From Vicinamibacteria bacterium (lineage in GTDB: Bacteria > Acidobacteriota > Vicinamibacteria > Vicinamibacterales > UBA8438), in contig JAJEEA010000013.1 in the NCBI GenBank assembly GCA_022821235.1, positions 1 to 52,948 of the forward strand: 52,948 bases of DNA, given 5' to 3'. Shown here one piece after another: positions 25,642-34,587 of this stretch. Position 1 is the stretch's first letter. Each line of letters starts with the position of its first letter. The notes below the pieces were generated by a model that worked only from the letters and a program-made list of their open reading frames with translations, made no database searches and was not told the DNA's origin. A program made the translations under genes and the position numbers.

Positions 25642-26285
25642 CCGTCACCGTCGAGAACGCTGCCTCGCCCGAGGCCGAGCCAACGACCCGCGCCCGGCTG
25701 GCGGCAAGCGCCATGGAGTCGTCCCGCGCCGTGCAGGGTCCGCCTACCGTATCGGCGCCGCCGAGGGTTGTCAAATCACCCGCGGAGTCGGACGCCGGGC
25801 TGGACGGCGACGCCCCCGCCAGAGCGACAGCGGGCGCCTGACGACCATCTCGACCGGGAACCGTCCTGCCCGCGACGGCCTGTTCGCTCCGGAATCGGGG
25901 CCGCGAGGCAAATGTCGACGCGGCGCGCCGGGGCGCCGGGGAATCGGTGGGCGGCCCGGTGCCGAACCTCGCGCTCGGGACGCGGGACCGGTGTCCGTCG
26001 GCACCGGGGGACGTGGGCTGGACGTAAAGCGCAGGCGGGATTGACCGATAGCAGTCAGTGACGACGGCGGTTGGCCGCGAGGCCCCTCGCGGTCGTATCG
26101 GCCGGGACTGGTTGCGGGCGGGACGTGGTGCAGAGGGCCGGGCCAACGCCGGCGCCGCGCTGAGCTTCCGGCCCGGCCGCTGCTCCGAGTCGTTCGCCCG
26201 GAACGGCCGTCGGCACGGGAATGCGGACGCCGGATTGGCGTCACCCACCGGGGGCCGGATCGCGTCGGGCCAGGAGTCCCGCGCC
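25642..26285. other. 644-bp divergent intergenic region
   Basis: It separates the minus-strand glycosyltransferase unit from the plus-strand methyltransferase. No gene with convincing codon use or homology is seen, and no REP-like element. It probably holds divergent promoters, but no clear consensus pair was found. Confidence 0.55.
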
Positions 26286-27818
26286 ATGCACGAACGAGAC
26301 GACGACCCGGCGCCCGAAGAAGCTGCTCCCTCCGGGGACGGCCCCCGCCCGGGCGACGTCGCGATAGCCGCGATTCGGAACGCCGCCGCGCCGAAGCCGG
26401 AGCTGCCGCAACCGCCCGCCGGCTTCGACGACCGGCAGCTCGCCGCGTTGAGCCGGGCCTGGCGCCTGCTCCCCACGGAAGCCGAGAAGGAAATCGACCT
26501 GGGCACGGGGTGGCGCCGCTGGCTCCGGGACCTCGCGTGGCGGATGCTGCGGCCCATCCTTCTACGCCAGCAGCAGTTCAACGCGCTTCTCCTCCGGCAC
26601 TTCGACGGCAACCTCCGGGCCGTCTCCGAGAGCCGGGAGTCCGCCGCCGCGGTCGTCGCGACGCTCGACCGCCACCTGGGGTTCCTCGCCACGTTTCAGT
26701 CTCACGTCATCGAGTTCCTCCGGCATCTCGATCAATCCGCGGAGGGCCTGCGCCAGTCCATCGACGCCCTGCGGCAGGCTACCCGGCGCACGACGGAGGG
26801 CCTGCGCGAGTCGGTCGATGCCCAGGAGCGCGTTGCGGAGGATCTTCGTCAATCCGTCGGCCTCGCCACCGCCGCGGCACACGGGTTGAAGCGCGAGGTC
26901 GAGCGGTTGCGGCGCCGGTCCCGGCTGCCTGCCGGTCCCGTTGCCGCCGACCTCCCCGGTCCCCCTTCCGCCGGCGCCGATGCCGCCGTCGGCCGCGCGA
27001 CCGCCGATGCCGCCGACGCCGATGCCGGCGACGCCGCCGATATCGGCCGTGTCTCCGCCGATGCCGCCGACGCCGCTCCCCCTCCCCGCCCTCCGGCGGA
27101 GACCGATCTGGACGCCTATCAGTACGTCTGCTTCGAGGACATGTTCCGCGGCGAGCCCGGGGAGATTGCGGCGCGGCAACGCGACTACCTGCCGTACTTC
27201 GTGGGCGCGTCGGACGTGCTGGACGTCGGTTGCGGCCGGGGCGAGTTCCTGGCCCTGCTGCGCGGCGAGGGCATCGCCGCCCGCGGCATCGACCTCAACG
27301 CGGAGGCGGTCGAGCGCTGCCGGGAACGGGGGCTCGAGGCCGCGCGGTCCGACGCCCTCGCGTATCTGCGGGCCCTCGACGACGAATCGATGGGCGGCCT
27401 GTTCTCGGCCCAGGTCGTCGAGCACCTCGAGGCCGACTACCTGATGCAGGTGCTCGGAAACGCTCACCGGGTGCTGCGTCCGGGCTCCCGTATCGTGCTG
27501 GAGACGATCAACCCCGCGTCGTGGACGGCGTTCTTCAGCGCGTACGTGCGGGACATCACGCACCGGCACCCGCTGCATCCGGAGACGCTGGCTTATCTCC
27601 TGCGGGCGAGCGGTTTCGTCGACGTCTCGACTGTCTACCGGGCCCCGGTGCCCGACGCGGCGAAGCTGCAGCGCGCCGCGGTGGACGAGAGCCTGGCCGC
27701 CACGCCGGAGGGGAAGGCCGTCTGCACGCTGGCGCATACGCTCAACCAGCACGCCGACCGCTTGAACGGCCTGATCTTCGCGGAGCAGGACTACGCGGCC
27801 GTGGCCCGGCGGCCCTAG
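26286..27818 (+). CDS. SAM-dependent methyltransferase with N-terminal helical/coiled-coil module
   Basis: The protein has 510 residues. The helical first half has heptad-like repeats (AEGLRQSIDALRQATRRTTEGLRESVDAQERV, ~155-190). It is followed by an Ala/Asp-rich linker with repeated ADAADA units (~240-275). A class I methyltransferase follows, with motif I DVLDVGCGRGEFLALL, acidic loop GIDLNAEAVERC, FSAQVVEHLEADYL and ETINPASWTAFFSAYVRDITH. The layout matches polysaccharide-tip methyltransferases of O-antigen loci. ATG 26286 has AGGAGT 9 bases upstream. It is divergent from the glycosyltransferase unit, and the two probably act on one surface glycan. Confidence 0.88.
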   Translation: MHERDDDPAPEEAAPSGDGPRPGDVAIAAIRNAAAPKPELPQPPAGFDDRQLAALSRAWRLLPTEAEKEIDLGTGWRRWLRDLAWRMLRPILLRQQQFNALLLRHFDGNLRAVSESRESAAAVVATLDRHLGFLATFQSHVIEFLRHLDQSAEGLRQSIDALRQATRRTTEGLRESVDAQERVAEDLRQSVGLATAAAHGLKREVERLRRRSRLPAGPVAADLPGPPSAGADAAVGRATADAADADAGDAADIGRVSADAADAAPPPRPPAETDLDAYQYVCFEDMFRGEPGEIAARQRDYLPYFVGASDVLDVGCGRGEFLALLRGEGIAARGIDLNAEAVERCRERGLEAARSDALAYLRALDDESMGGLFSAQVVEHLEADYLMQVLGNAHRVLRPGSRIVLETINPASWTAFFSAYVRDITHRHPLHPETLAYLLRASGFVDVSTVYRAPVPDAAKLQRAAVDESLAATPEGKAVCTLAHTLNQHADRLNGLIFAEQDYAAVARRP

Positions 27819-27830
27819 CCCGGAGAAGCG

Positions 27831-27903
27831 TCGCCTACGGCTCGGCTCACCGCCCAACCAACCCTGCCAGGAATCTGCACCGTTCTACGGCGCAGACTCC
27901 TGG
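27831..27903 (-). repeat. REP-like element copy C
   Basis: On the minus strand the hairpin GGAGTCTGCGCCG (27900-27888), loop TAGAA, CGGTGCAGATTCC (27882-27870) is followed by TGGCAGGGTTGGTTGGGCGG. The stem matches at 11 of 13 positions. Confidence 0.85.
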
Positions 27904-28009
27904 TGGTGCGTCACGTCCCAATCTTCGGATACGGACATGGGTTTGGGACCCGCAATCGTTGACGAATCACCGCCCACGCACCCGAACATTCAGTCATGAC
28001 GCAGCACTG

Positions 28010-28090
28010 GCCCGCCATCGTCGCCTTCGCTCCGCTTGGGCGCCCAACCCACCGTGCCAGGAGTCTGCACCGTTCTACGGCGGAGACGCT
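28010..28090 (-). repeat. REP-like element copy D
   Basis: The minus strand reads GCCGTAGAACGGTGCAGACT, then CCTGGCACGGTGGGTTGGGC, then GCCCAAGCGGAGCG and GGCGACGATGGCGGGCC. It carries the complete family tail. It lies just beyond the ankyrin gene stop. Confidence 0.85.
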
Positions 28091-28096
28091 CGACCT

Positions 28097-29581
28097 CTAC
28101 TGTCGCGCCGCCATCAGCTCGCCGAGCAGCGCCGCGGTGTGCGGGGCCTCCTTGAAGGTGGCGGTGCGGAAGACGCCCCGGGCGATGCGCAGGGGGGTCC
28201 AGCCCTCGACGTTCTCCTGGTCGAAGGTGTCGGCGCCGTGGGCGACGAGCAGCTCGACGATGGCGTTCGCGCCCCGGTAGGCGGCGCCGTGCAGGGGGGT
28301 CTCGCCCCGCTCGTCGACGGCGTTGGGGTCGCCGCCGAGCTCCAGGGCGAGCTCGACGCAGGCCAGGGCCTCGGCCTCGGTGCCGGGGTCCTCGCCGGGC
28401 GAGTGGATGCCGACGCCGGAGGCGACCATCAGCACGGTGGTGCCGTCCTCGTTGGTCAGGGTCGGGTCGGCCCCCAGCTCGACGAGGACCCGCATGAGGG
28501 GCGCGTCGGCGAGCCGGGCCGCCATCAGCAGGGGGGTGGCCCCGATGCGGTTGAGGGCGTTTCGGTAGCCGTTGCGGGGCTCGGCCGTCATGCGCGCGTC
28601 GACGTCGGCGCCGCGCTCGACGAGGGCGCGGGCGAAGGTCAGGCTGTCCATCGTGCCGGTGGTCACCGGCCCCGGCGGGTTGAAGCCGAAGTTGGGCATC
28701 CGCACCCAGGTCATCGCGTGCAGGGCGGTCCAGCCCTGCCCGGCCCCGTCGGGATCGGCGCCGAGGTCGACGAGGAGGACGCCGAGCTCCCAGTGGGCGT
28801 TGGTGGCGGCCAGGACCACGGTGTTCATGCCGTCGGGGAGCCGGTCGTCGGGGTCGGCGCCCGCCGCGACGAGCCGCCGCACCGCCTCGATGCGGCCCGC
28901 CCGCACCGCGAAGAGCAGGGCGGTGAAGCCGTGCGGGGCGGGGCCCTCGAGCCCGGTGCGGAGAGGGGTCTCGGGGACGACGGTGCGCGCGTGCACGTCC
29001 GCCCCCGCGTCGATCAGGGCCTGCAGCGTCTCGACGTGGCCCTCGGCCGCCGCCCACATCAGGGCGGTCTGGCCGGCGCGCTGGGCCGCGTTCACGTCGG
29101 CGCCGTGGGCGACGAGCGTCCGCACCGCGTCGGCCCGCCCCGCCCGCGCCGCCGTCAGCAGGGCGGTCTCTCCGCCGGCCCCCGGCGCGTTGGGGTCGGC
29201 GCCCGCCCGCAGCAGCGTGTCGAGCATCGGCGCCGAGCCGTTGGTCGCGGCGAGCGCGAGCGGGTTGACCCCGAAGGCGTTGGCCGCGTCGGCCTCCGCG
29301 CCCGCCTCGAGCAGGATGCGCGCCACGCCCGGCAGGTCGAGACGCGCGGCCCAGTGCAGTGCCGTCGTCCCGTCGGTGGTCCGTCCCTTCACGTCCGCGC
29401 CCTCCGCGAGCAGCGCGCGCACCGCCGCCGGGTCTCCGGCCCTGACCGCGTCCAGCAGCGGCGGATCCGCCGCTGCGCCGGCGGCTGGCCCCGCGGCCAG
29501 GAGGCAGGCGAGAAGGCCGGCTGTGGCGAGCGGGCCCGATGCGGCCGGGCCGGGGAGTCGAGTGCGGGGCGGAAGAGGCAT
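28097..29581 (-). CDS. Secreted ankyrin-repeat protein
   Basis: A 494-residue protein. The N-terminal signal peptide (LATAGLLACLLAAGPAAGAAA) is followed by about 11 ankyrin repeats from residue ~40 to the end. Clear units are PLLDAVRAGDPAAVRALLAEGADV, TALHWAARLDLPGVARILLEAGAE and TALMWAAAEGHVETLQALIDAGAD. It is a scaffold for protein-protein contacts outside the cytoplasm. ATG 29581 has AAGGAG 8 bases upstream. It is divergent from the coiled-coil gene at 29753. Ankyrin proteins are enriched in host-associated bacteria, but also in free-living acidobacteria. Confidence 0.9.
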   Translation of the reverse strand: MPLPPRTRLPGPAASGPLATAGLLACLLAAGPAAGAAADPPLLDAVRAGDPAAVRALLAEGADVKGRTTDGTTALHWAARLDLPGVARILLEAGAEADAANAFGVNPLALAATNGSAPMLDTLLRAGADPNAPGAGGETALLTAARAGRADAVRTLVAHGADVNAAQRAGQTALMWAAAEGHVETLQALIDAGADVHARTVVPETPLRTGLEGPAPHGFTALLFAVRAGRIEAVRRLVAAGADPDDRLPDGMNTVVLAATNAHWELGVLLVDLGADPDGAGQGWTALHAMTWVRMPNFGFNPPGPVTTGTMDSLTFARALVERGADVDARMTAEPRNGYRNALNRIGATPLLMAARLADAPLMRVLVELGADPTLTNEDGTTVLMVASGVGIHSPGEDPGTEAEALACVELALELGGDPNAVDERGETPLHGAAYRGANAIVELLVAHGADTFDQENVEGWTPLRIARGVFRTATFKEAPHTAALLGELMAARQ

Positions 29582-29659
29582 GGCGTGCTCCTTGAACGAT
29601 GCGCCTATCCTACCGCGTTTGCGGGCGGCAGGCGGCAGGACCACGCGTCGCGCCGAGAT

Positions 29660-29676
29660 CGGCACGGCTCTTGCTC
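29660..29676 (+). promoter_or_regulatory. Probable sigma-54 promoter
   Basis: CGGCACGGCTCTTGCTC matches the -24/-12 consensus TGGCACG-N4-TTGCW with a single change (T to C). The GG and GC dinucleotides are exactly 12 bp apart. It lies about 80 bp upstream of the ATG at 29753. Confidence 0.55.
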
Positions 29677-29752
29677 CCGATCGGTGCTACGATGGCCGCG
29701 CGCACGTGACCGTCCCGCGATGCGCCGCGCCGTCGTGGAGCGGAGAGGGACG

Positions 29753-30202
29753 ATGCGCACCGGGCAGATGGAACAGCGAGTGGAGAAAGTCGAACGTCGC
29801 GTCGATCGGATCGAGCAGATTCTGCCGACCCTGGCGACCAGGGACGATCTGCAGGCGGCGATCAGCGGCTCGGATCAGCGCATGCGCGCGCACGTTTTCG
29901 AGTCGATCGAGGCATCGGAGCAGCGCATGCGGACGCACGTTTCCGAGTCGATCGAGGCATCGGAGCAGCGCATGCGGGCGCACGTTTCCGAGTCGATCGA
30001 GGCGTCGGAGCAGCGCATGCGGACGCATGTTTCGGAGTCGATCGAGGCATCGGAGCAGCGCATGCGCGACGCGATCGAGGCATCGGGGCAGCGCACGCGC
30101 ACCGAGCTGCGCACTCACTTCGACGTGGTCGCCGAGGGCATGCGGCACGAGATCCGGCTGGTTGCCGAAGCCGTTGCGGAGCTCTCCAGCCGGGGGCGGT
30201 AG
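29753..30202 (+). CDS. Coiled-coil protein built on a 45-bp minisatellite
   Basis: A 149-residue, entirely helical protein. MEQRVEKVERRVDRIEQILPTLATRDDLQAAI is followed by four near-identical 15-residue units, QRMRxHVSESIEASE, then a diverged unit and a C-terminal helix ending AEAVAELSSRGR. There is no signal peptide or membrane segment. It resembles small coiled-coil proteins found near phage or conjugative genes but has no assigned function. ATG 29753 follows GGAGAGGGACG; ATG 29719 is a less likely longer start. A sigma-54-like promoter lies upstream. Copy number of the repeat is likely to vary between strains. Confidence 0.8.
   Translation: MRTGQMEQRVEKVERRVDRIEQILPTLATRDDLQAAISGSDQRMRAHVFESIEASEQRMRTHVSESIEASEQRMRAHVSESIEASEQRMRTHVSESIEASEQRMRDAIEASGQRTRTELRTHFDVVAEGMRHEIRLVAEAVAELSSRGR
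29876..30097 (+). repeat. 45-bp minisatellite inside a coding region
   Basis: Units begin CAGCGCATGCG at 29876, 29921, 29966, 30011 and 30056. The first four are near identical, and the last diverges after CAGCGCATGCGCGACG. A period of 45 bp keeps the reading frame. Confidence 0.93.
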
Positions 30203-30411
30203 CCTCCCGACCGGCGAGGCGTGCGTCGACCGGCGGGTCGCTCGTCCCCGGGTGGCGCGGAAGCCGACGCTCCACGTGCGCTCGCTCCTCCGACCAGGGG
30301 TCCCGACCGCGTGGCCGCACTCTACGGGAGCGCTCGGGGAGCGCCGCCCGGCTCCGAAAGTGGTAGACTGCCCCGGTTGCCGCCGTGTGCCGCGGCTCGG
30401 GGAGGGCGTTC

Positions 30412-33195
30412 GTGAGAATTCTGTCCGCGCCGGTCGCCGCCGTGTTGCTGACGGCGTGGCCCGCCGCCGGCCAGCCGTCCGACACGCCGGAGCGCGCGCT
30501 GCTCGACCGCTATTGCGTCACCTGCCACAACGACGCCCTGCGCACCGCGGGGCTGGCTCTCGACGACCTCGATCTCGCGAGCGTCGGCGACCACGCCGAC
30601 GTCTGGGAGAAGGTCGTCGGCAAGCTGCGGGCCGGCATGATGCCGCCGGCGGGCCGGCCGCGGCCGGACGGCGAGGCGTCGGGGCGGCTCGTCGCCTATC
30701 TCGAGACCGAGCTCGACCGGGCCGCCGCCGCCCGCCCCGACCCCGGGCGGAGCGCCGCGTGGCGGCGTCGCAACGGCACCGAGTACCGCAACGCCATCCG
30801 CGACCTCCTCGACCTCGACGTCGACGTGGCGGCGCTGCTGCCCGCCGACGACTCGAGCGCCGGCTTCGACAACGTCAGCCTGGGCGGGCTCGACCCCGGC
30901 CGGTTCGAGCGCTACCTCGCGGCGGCGCGCAGGATCGCCCGGCTCGCGGTGGGCGCCCCGGTGGGGTCGCCGGTCGCCGACACCTTCATCGTGCCGTCCG
31001 ACCTGAACCAGACCGGCCACGTCGACGGGATGCCGTTCGGCACCCGCGGCGGGGCGCAGTTCGACTACAACTTCCCGGTCGACGCCGAGTACGAGCTGCG
31101 GGTCGAGCTGGGCAAGAGCTGGAACACCAACCGCATCGGCGGCCTGCGCGAGCCGCACGACGTGGCGATCCTGCTCGACGGGGCCCCCGTCGAGGTGCTG
31201 ACGGTGTCGCCGCCGGCCCGGCGGCAGGCCGCGACGCAGAGCCTGCTCTACCAGCCCGACGACCGGCCGGCCGACGCCGACCTCTTCGTGCGGGTGCCGG
31301 TGGCGGCGGGCCCCCACTCGGTGGGCGCGGCGTTCGTCAGCCAGGGCGGCGAGCTGGTCGAGCGCCACCGGCAGCCGTTCGAGAAGGTGCACATCACCGT
31401 CGGCGGCGACCAGCGTACCCAGCCGAACGTGTACGCGGTCACCGTGACGGGGCCGTTCGACGCCACCGGCCCCGGCGACACCCCGAGCCGCCGCCGCATC
31501 TTCACGTGCCGGCCGGTAGAGGACGGCGCGCCGTCCTCCGCGTCGTCGCCCACCACATCCCGCCGGCTGGCGAACGGCTCCGCGTCGGCGGACACCGAGC
31601 CGACCGGCGCCGGGCCGGCCGCGGCCTTCTCCGATGAGCGGGCGTGCGCGGCCGAAGTCCTCCGGACCCTCGCCCGCCGCGCCTACCGCCGGCCCGCCAC
31701 GGACGCCGACGTCGACCTGCTGCTCGGCTTCTTCGACGAGGGCCGGGCCGACGGCGGCTTCGACCAGGGCGTCGAGATGGCCCTGCGCCGGCTGCTCGTG
31801 AGCCCCGAGTTCCTGCTGCGGGTCGAGCGCGACCCGGCCGGGGCCGACGGGCCGTACCCGGTGAGCGGCCTCGAGCTGGCGTCGCGGCTGTCGTTCTTCC
31901 TCTGGAGCAGCCTGCCCGACGACGAGCTGATCGAGGCCGCGGCGCGCGGCGGGCTGCGCGACCCCGCGGTGCTCGAGGCGCAGGTGCGGCGCATGCTCGC
32001 CGACGAGCGCTCGGCGTCGCTGGTGACGAGCTTCGCGGCCCAGTGGCTGTACCTGCGGAACCTCCCCGCGGTCTCGCCCGACTTCATCGTCTTCCCCGAC
32101 TTCGACGAGACCCTGCGCCGCGCCCTCCGCCGCGAGACCGAGCTCGTCTTCGAGAGCGTGGTGCGCGAGGACCGCAGCGCCCTCGACCTGATCACCGCCG
32201 ACTACACGTTCCTGAACGAGCGCCTCGCGCGGCACTACGGCATGCCCGGGGTCGCGGGGAGCCGGTTCCGGCGCGTCTCGCTGCCGCCGGGCAGCCCGCG
32301 CGGCGGCCTGCTCGGGCACGGCAGCATCCTCGCGGTGACCGGCTACGCCACCCGGACGTCGCCGGTGGTGCGGGGCAAGTGGGTGCTCGAGAACCTGCTC
32401 GGCACCCCGCCGCCGCCCCCGCCCGCGAACGTGCCGCCGCTCGACGAGGCGAAGTCGGCCGCGGTGCTCTCGATGCGCGAGCGGATGGAGGAGCACCGCC
32501 GCAACCCCGCGTGCGCCGCCTGCCACGCCCTCATGGACCCGGTGGGGCTGTCGCTCGAGAACTTCGACGCCATCGGCCGCTGGCGGACGCTGACGGCGGG
32601 TCTCGCCCCCATCGACGCGACGGGCGGGCTGCCGGACGGGACGACCTTCGACGGGGTGGCGGGGCTGCGGCAGGCCCTCCTCGACCGTTCCGATCAGTTC
32701 GTGCGCACCCTCGTCGACAAGCTGATGACCTATGCGCTGGGCCGCGCGACCGAGCACTACGACGCGCCCGCGGTCCGCGCCGTCGAGCGCGAGGCGAGGG
32801 CCGGCGGCTACGTGTTCTCCGACCTCGTCCTCGGCATCGTGAAGAGCACCCCGTTCCAGATGCGGCGTCCCGATGCCGTCGGGGTGGCCGCCGCCGACGG
32901 GCCGGCCGTCCCGGTCGTCGCGGCCGTTCCGGCGGGGGTGGACGCTTCACCGGCTGCGTCGGCCGTCTCCGCTGCCGTCGCGCCGGCGGCGGAGGTCTCG
33001 CCGGCTGCCGCGGCGTCGCCGGATCCGTCGGCGCGCGCGGTCGAGCGTGCCGTGACGGACGGCTACCGGTTCTCCGATTCCAGCAACGTCAAGAGCATGC
33101 GGCGCCCCGGCCCCGCCGGGCCGGCCGTCGCGGCGGTTGCGGCCGCCCCGGCCGGGGCCCTGACCGCGGTCCACCAACCGAGACCGATCCCATGA
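30412..33195 (+). CDS. DUF1587/DUF1592/DUF1588/DUF1585 secreted cytochrome-like protein
   Basis: A 927-residue protein. A signal peptide is followed by a cytochrome motif, CVTCH (35-39). The usual chain comes next: DUF1587 (RRNGTEYRNAIRDLLDLDVD), DUF1595 (RTLARRAYRRPATDADVDLLL), DUF1592 (GLELASRLSFFLWSSLPDDEL), DUF1588 (RRGGLLGHGSILAVTGYATRTSPVVRG, CAACH) and DUF1585 (LVDKLMTYALGR, IVKSTPFQMRR). The family normally ends there. Here ~108 Ala/Pro/Val-rich residues follow, containing a decayed second copy of the end (GYRFSDSSNVKSMRRPGPAG). GTG 30412 has GGAGGG 6 bases upstream. It overlaps the DUF1552 gene by ATGA. The pair is typical of Planctomycetes and Acidobacteriota; the role is unknown but suspected to be oxidative polymer breakdown. 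Confidence 0.92.
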   Translation: MRILSAPVAAVLLTAWPAAGQPSDTPERALLDRYCVTCHNDALRTAGLALDDLDLASVGDHADVWEKVVGKLRAGMMPPAGRPRPDGEASGRLVAYLETELDRAAAARPDPGRSAAWRRRNGTEYRNAIRDLLDLDVDVAALLPADDSSAGFDNVSLGGLDPGRFERYLAAARRIARLAVGAPVGSPVADTFIVPSDLNQTGHVDGMPFGTRGGAQFDYNFPVDAEYELRVELGKSWNTNRIGGLREPHDVAILLDGAPVEVLTVSPPARRQAATQSLLYQPDDRPADADLFVRVPVAAGPHSVGAAFVSQGGELVERHRQPFEKVHITVGGDQRTQPNVYAVTVTGPFDATGPGDTPSRRRIFTCRPVEDGAPSSASSPTTSRRLANGSASADTEPTGAGPAAAFSDERACAAEVLRTLARRAYRRPATDADVDLLLGFFDEGRADGGFDQGVEMALRRLLVSPEFLLRVERDPAGADGPYPVSGLELASRLSFFLWSSLPDDELIEAAARGGLRDPAVLEAQVRRMLADERSASLVTSFAAQWLYLRNLPAVSPDFIVFPDFDETLRRALRRETELVFESVVREDRSALDLITADYTFLNERLARHYGMPGVAGSRFRRVSLPPGSPRGGLLGHGSILAVTGYATRTSPVVRGKWVLENLLGTPPPPPPANVPPLDEAKSAAVLSMRERMEEHRRNPACAACHALMDPVGLSLENFDAIGRWRTLTAGLAPIDATGGLPDGTTFDGVAGLRQALLDRSDQFVRTLVDKLMTYALGRATEHYDAPAVRAVEREARAGGYVFSDLVLGIVKSTPFQMRRPDAVGVAAADGPAVPVVAAVPAGVDASPAASAVSAAVAPAAEVSPAAAASPDPSARAVERAVTDGYRFSDSSNVKSMRRPGPAGPAVAAVAAAPAGALTAVHQPRPIP
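32806..33115 (+). repeat. Duplicated 3' end of the DUF1592 gene (period 255 bp)
   Basis: The segment encoding GYVFSDLVLGIVKSTPFQMRRP (from 32806) recurs in degenerate form at 33061 as GYRFSDSSNVKSMRRP. It is followed in both copies by Ala/Val/Pro runs around GPAVxxVAA. The offset of 255 bp keeps frame. Confidence 0.72.
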
Positions 33196-34577
33196 TCATC
33201 ACCAAGACGCATCTGCCTCGACGGACGTTCATCCGGGGGATGGGGGCCACCCTGGCCCTGCCGCTGCTCGACGCGATGGTGCCGGCCCTGACCGCCGCCG
33301 CCAGGACCTCGGCCGACCCGGTGCGCCGGCTCGGCTTCATCTACTTCCCGCACGGCTCGGTGACGTGGGCGCCGGAGGGCCAGAACCAGTGGACGCCCCC
33401 GGGCGAGGGCGGAGCGCTCGAGCTCTCGCCGATCCTGTCGGGCCTCGACCCGGTGAAGCACCAGATGCTGGTGCTCACCAACATGGAGCACAAGAACGCG
33501 CAGGGCAACGGCACCGACGGCAACGCCGAGCACACCCGCTCGAACGCGAGCTGGCTGAGCGCGGCGCGGCCCAAGATGACCGAGGGCGCCGACGTCCGGC
33601 TCGCCACCACCGTCGACCAGATCGCGGCCCGCGAGCTGTGCCGGGACACCCGGCTGCCGTCGCTCGAGCTGACGCTCGAGAACAGCTTCCTCGTCGGCAA
33701 CTGCGACAACGGCTACAACTGCGTCTACGTCAACACGCTGTCGTGGTCGTCGCCGACGACGCCGCTGCCGATGGAGAACAACCCCCGCATGGTGTTCGAG
33801 CGGCTCTTCGGCGACGGCGGCACGGCGGACGAGCGGCGGGCCGAGATGCGGCGCGACCGCAGCATCCTCGACTCGGTCTCCGACGACATGGCCCGGCTCG
33901 TGCGCAGCCTCGGCCCCGGCGACCGCGCGCGGGTCGACCAGTACGTCGACGCGGTGCGCGAGGTCGAGCGCCGCATCCAGCGCGCCGAGGCCCAGGCCGG
34001 CGACTCGGCCCTCGCCCTGCCGGACCGGCCCGTCGGCATTCCCGAGACCTACGACGAGCACGCCCGGCTGCTGTTCGACCTCCTGCTGCTGACCTGGCAG
34101 GCCGACATCACCCGCGTCTTCAGCCTCCAGCTCGGGCGCGAGCAGAGCGCTCGCACGTTCCCCTGGATCGGCGTCAACGAGGGGCACCACGCGGTGTCCC
34201 ACCACCAGGACAACCCCGAGAAGATCGCGGCCATCGGCAAGATCAACGCCTACCACGTCTCGCTGCTCTCGTACTTCGTCGAGAAGCTGGCCGCGAGCCC
34301 CGACGGCGACGGGTCGCTGCTCGACCACTCGATGGTGCTGCACGGCAGCGGCATGAGCAACGGCAACCTCCACGACCACAAGAACCTGCCGCTGGTCCTC
34401 GTCGGCGGCGGGGCGGGCCGGCTGCGGGGCGGCCGCCACATCAAGTTCCCCGAGCTGACCCCCATGGCCAACCTGCTCCTGGGCCTGCTCGACAAGGCGG
34501 GGGTGCCGGCCGACCGCTTCGGCGACAGCACCGGCCGCGTCGACCTCGAGCCGCTGTCGCTGACGTCGGACGGCTGA
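33192..34577 (+). CDS. DUF1552 secreted protein
   Basis: A 461-residue protein, Tat-type start HLPRRTFIRGMGATLALPLLDAMVPA. Family motifs are RRLGFIYFPHGSVTWAPEGQNQWTP, HTRSNASWLSAARPK, PSLELTLENSFLVGNCDNGYNCVYVNTLSW and DHSMVLHGSGMSNGNLHDHKNLPLVLVGG. It is the constant partner of DUF1592 proteins and distantly related to alkaline-phosphatase/sulfatase-like folds. The ATG overlaps the DUF1592 stop, so the two are coupled. It is full length, with a normal C-terminus. Confidence 0.92.
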   Translation: MIITKTHLPRRTFIRGMGATLALPLLDAMVPALTAAARTSADPVRRLGFIYFPHGSVTWAPEGQNQWTPPGEGGALELSPILSGLDPVKHQMLVLTNMEHKNAQGNGTDGNAEHTRSNASWLSAARPKMTEGADVRLATTVDQIAARELCRDTRLPSLELTLENSFLVGNCDNGYNCVYVNTLSWSSPTTPLPMENNPRMVFERLFGDGGTADERRAEMRRDRSILDSVSDDMARLVRSLGPGDRARVDQYVDAVREVERRIQRAEAQAGDSALALPDRPVGIPETYDEHARLLFDLLLLTWQADITRVFSLQLGREQSARTFPWIGVNEGHHAVSHHQDNPEKIAAIGKINAYHVSLLSYFVEKLAASPDGDGSLLDHSMVLHGSGMSNGNLHDHKNLPLVLVGGGAGRLRGGRHIKFPELTPMANLLLGLLDKAGVPADRFGDSTGRVDLEPLSLTSDG

Positions 34578-34587
34578 TCCTGGGGAC

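Larger units (their letters stand above)
27819..28096. other. Intergenic region between convergent genes with two REP-like copies
   Basis: Two elements (C and D) in the same orientation fill most of the 278-bp gap between the methyltransferase stop and the ankyrin gene stop. The spacer between them carries no gene. Confidence 0.7.

Noticed and set aside
25771-26244. A 157-residue minus-strand frame in the divergent gap
   Set aside because: It is Arg/Pro-rich with no motif, no ribosome-binding site and no similarity to secreted or regulatory small proteins. It is treated as non-coding.
29876-30097. CRISPR array
   Set aside because: Units are contiguous at 45 bp with no unique spacers and lie inside a coding frame that the period preserves.
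26510-30202. A single 1230-residue plus-strand frame ending in the coiled-coil protein
   Set aside because: Only the last 149 codons carry coherent sequence and have their own ribosome-binding site. The rest is a shifted frame of the methyltransferase, repeat DNA and the antisense of the ankyrin gene.
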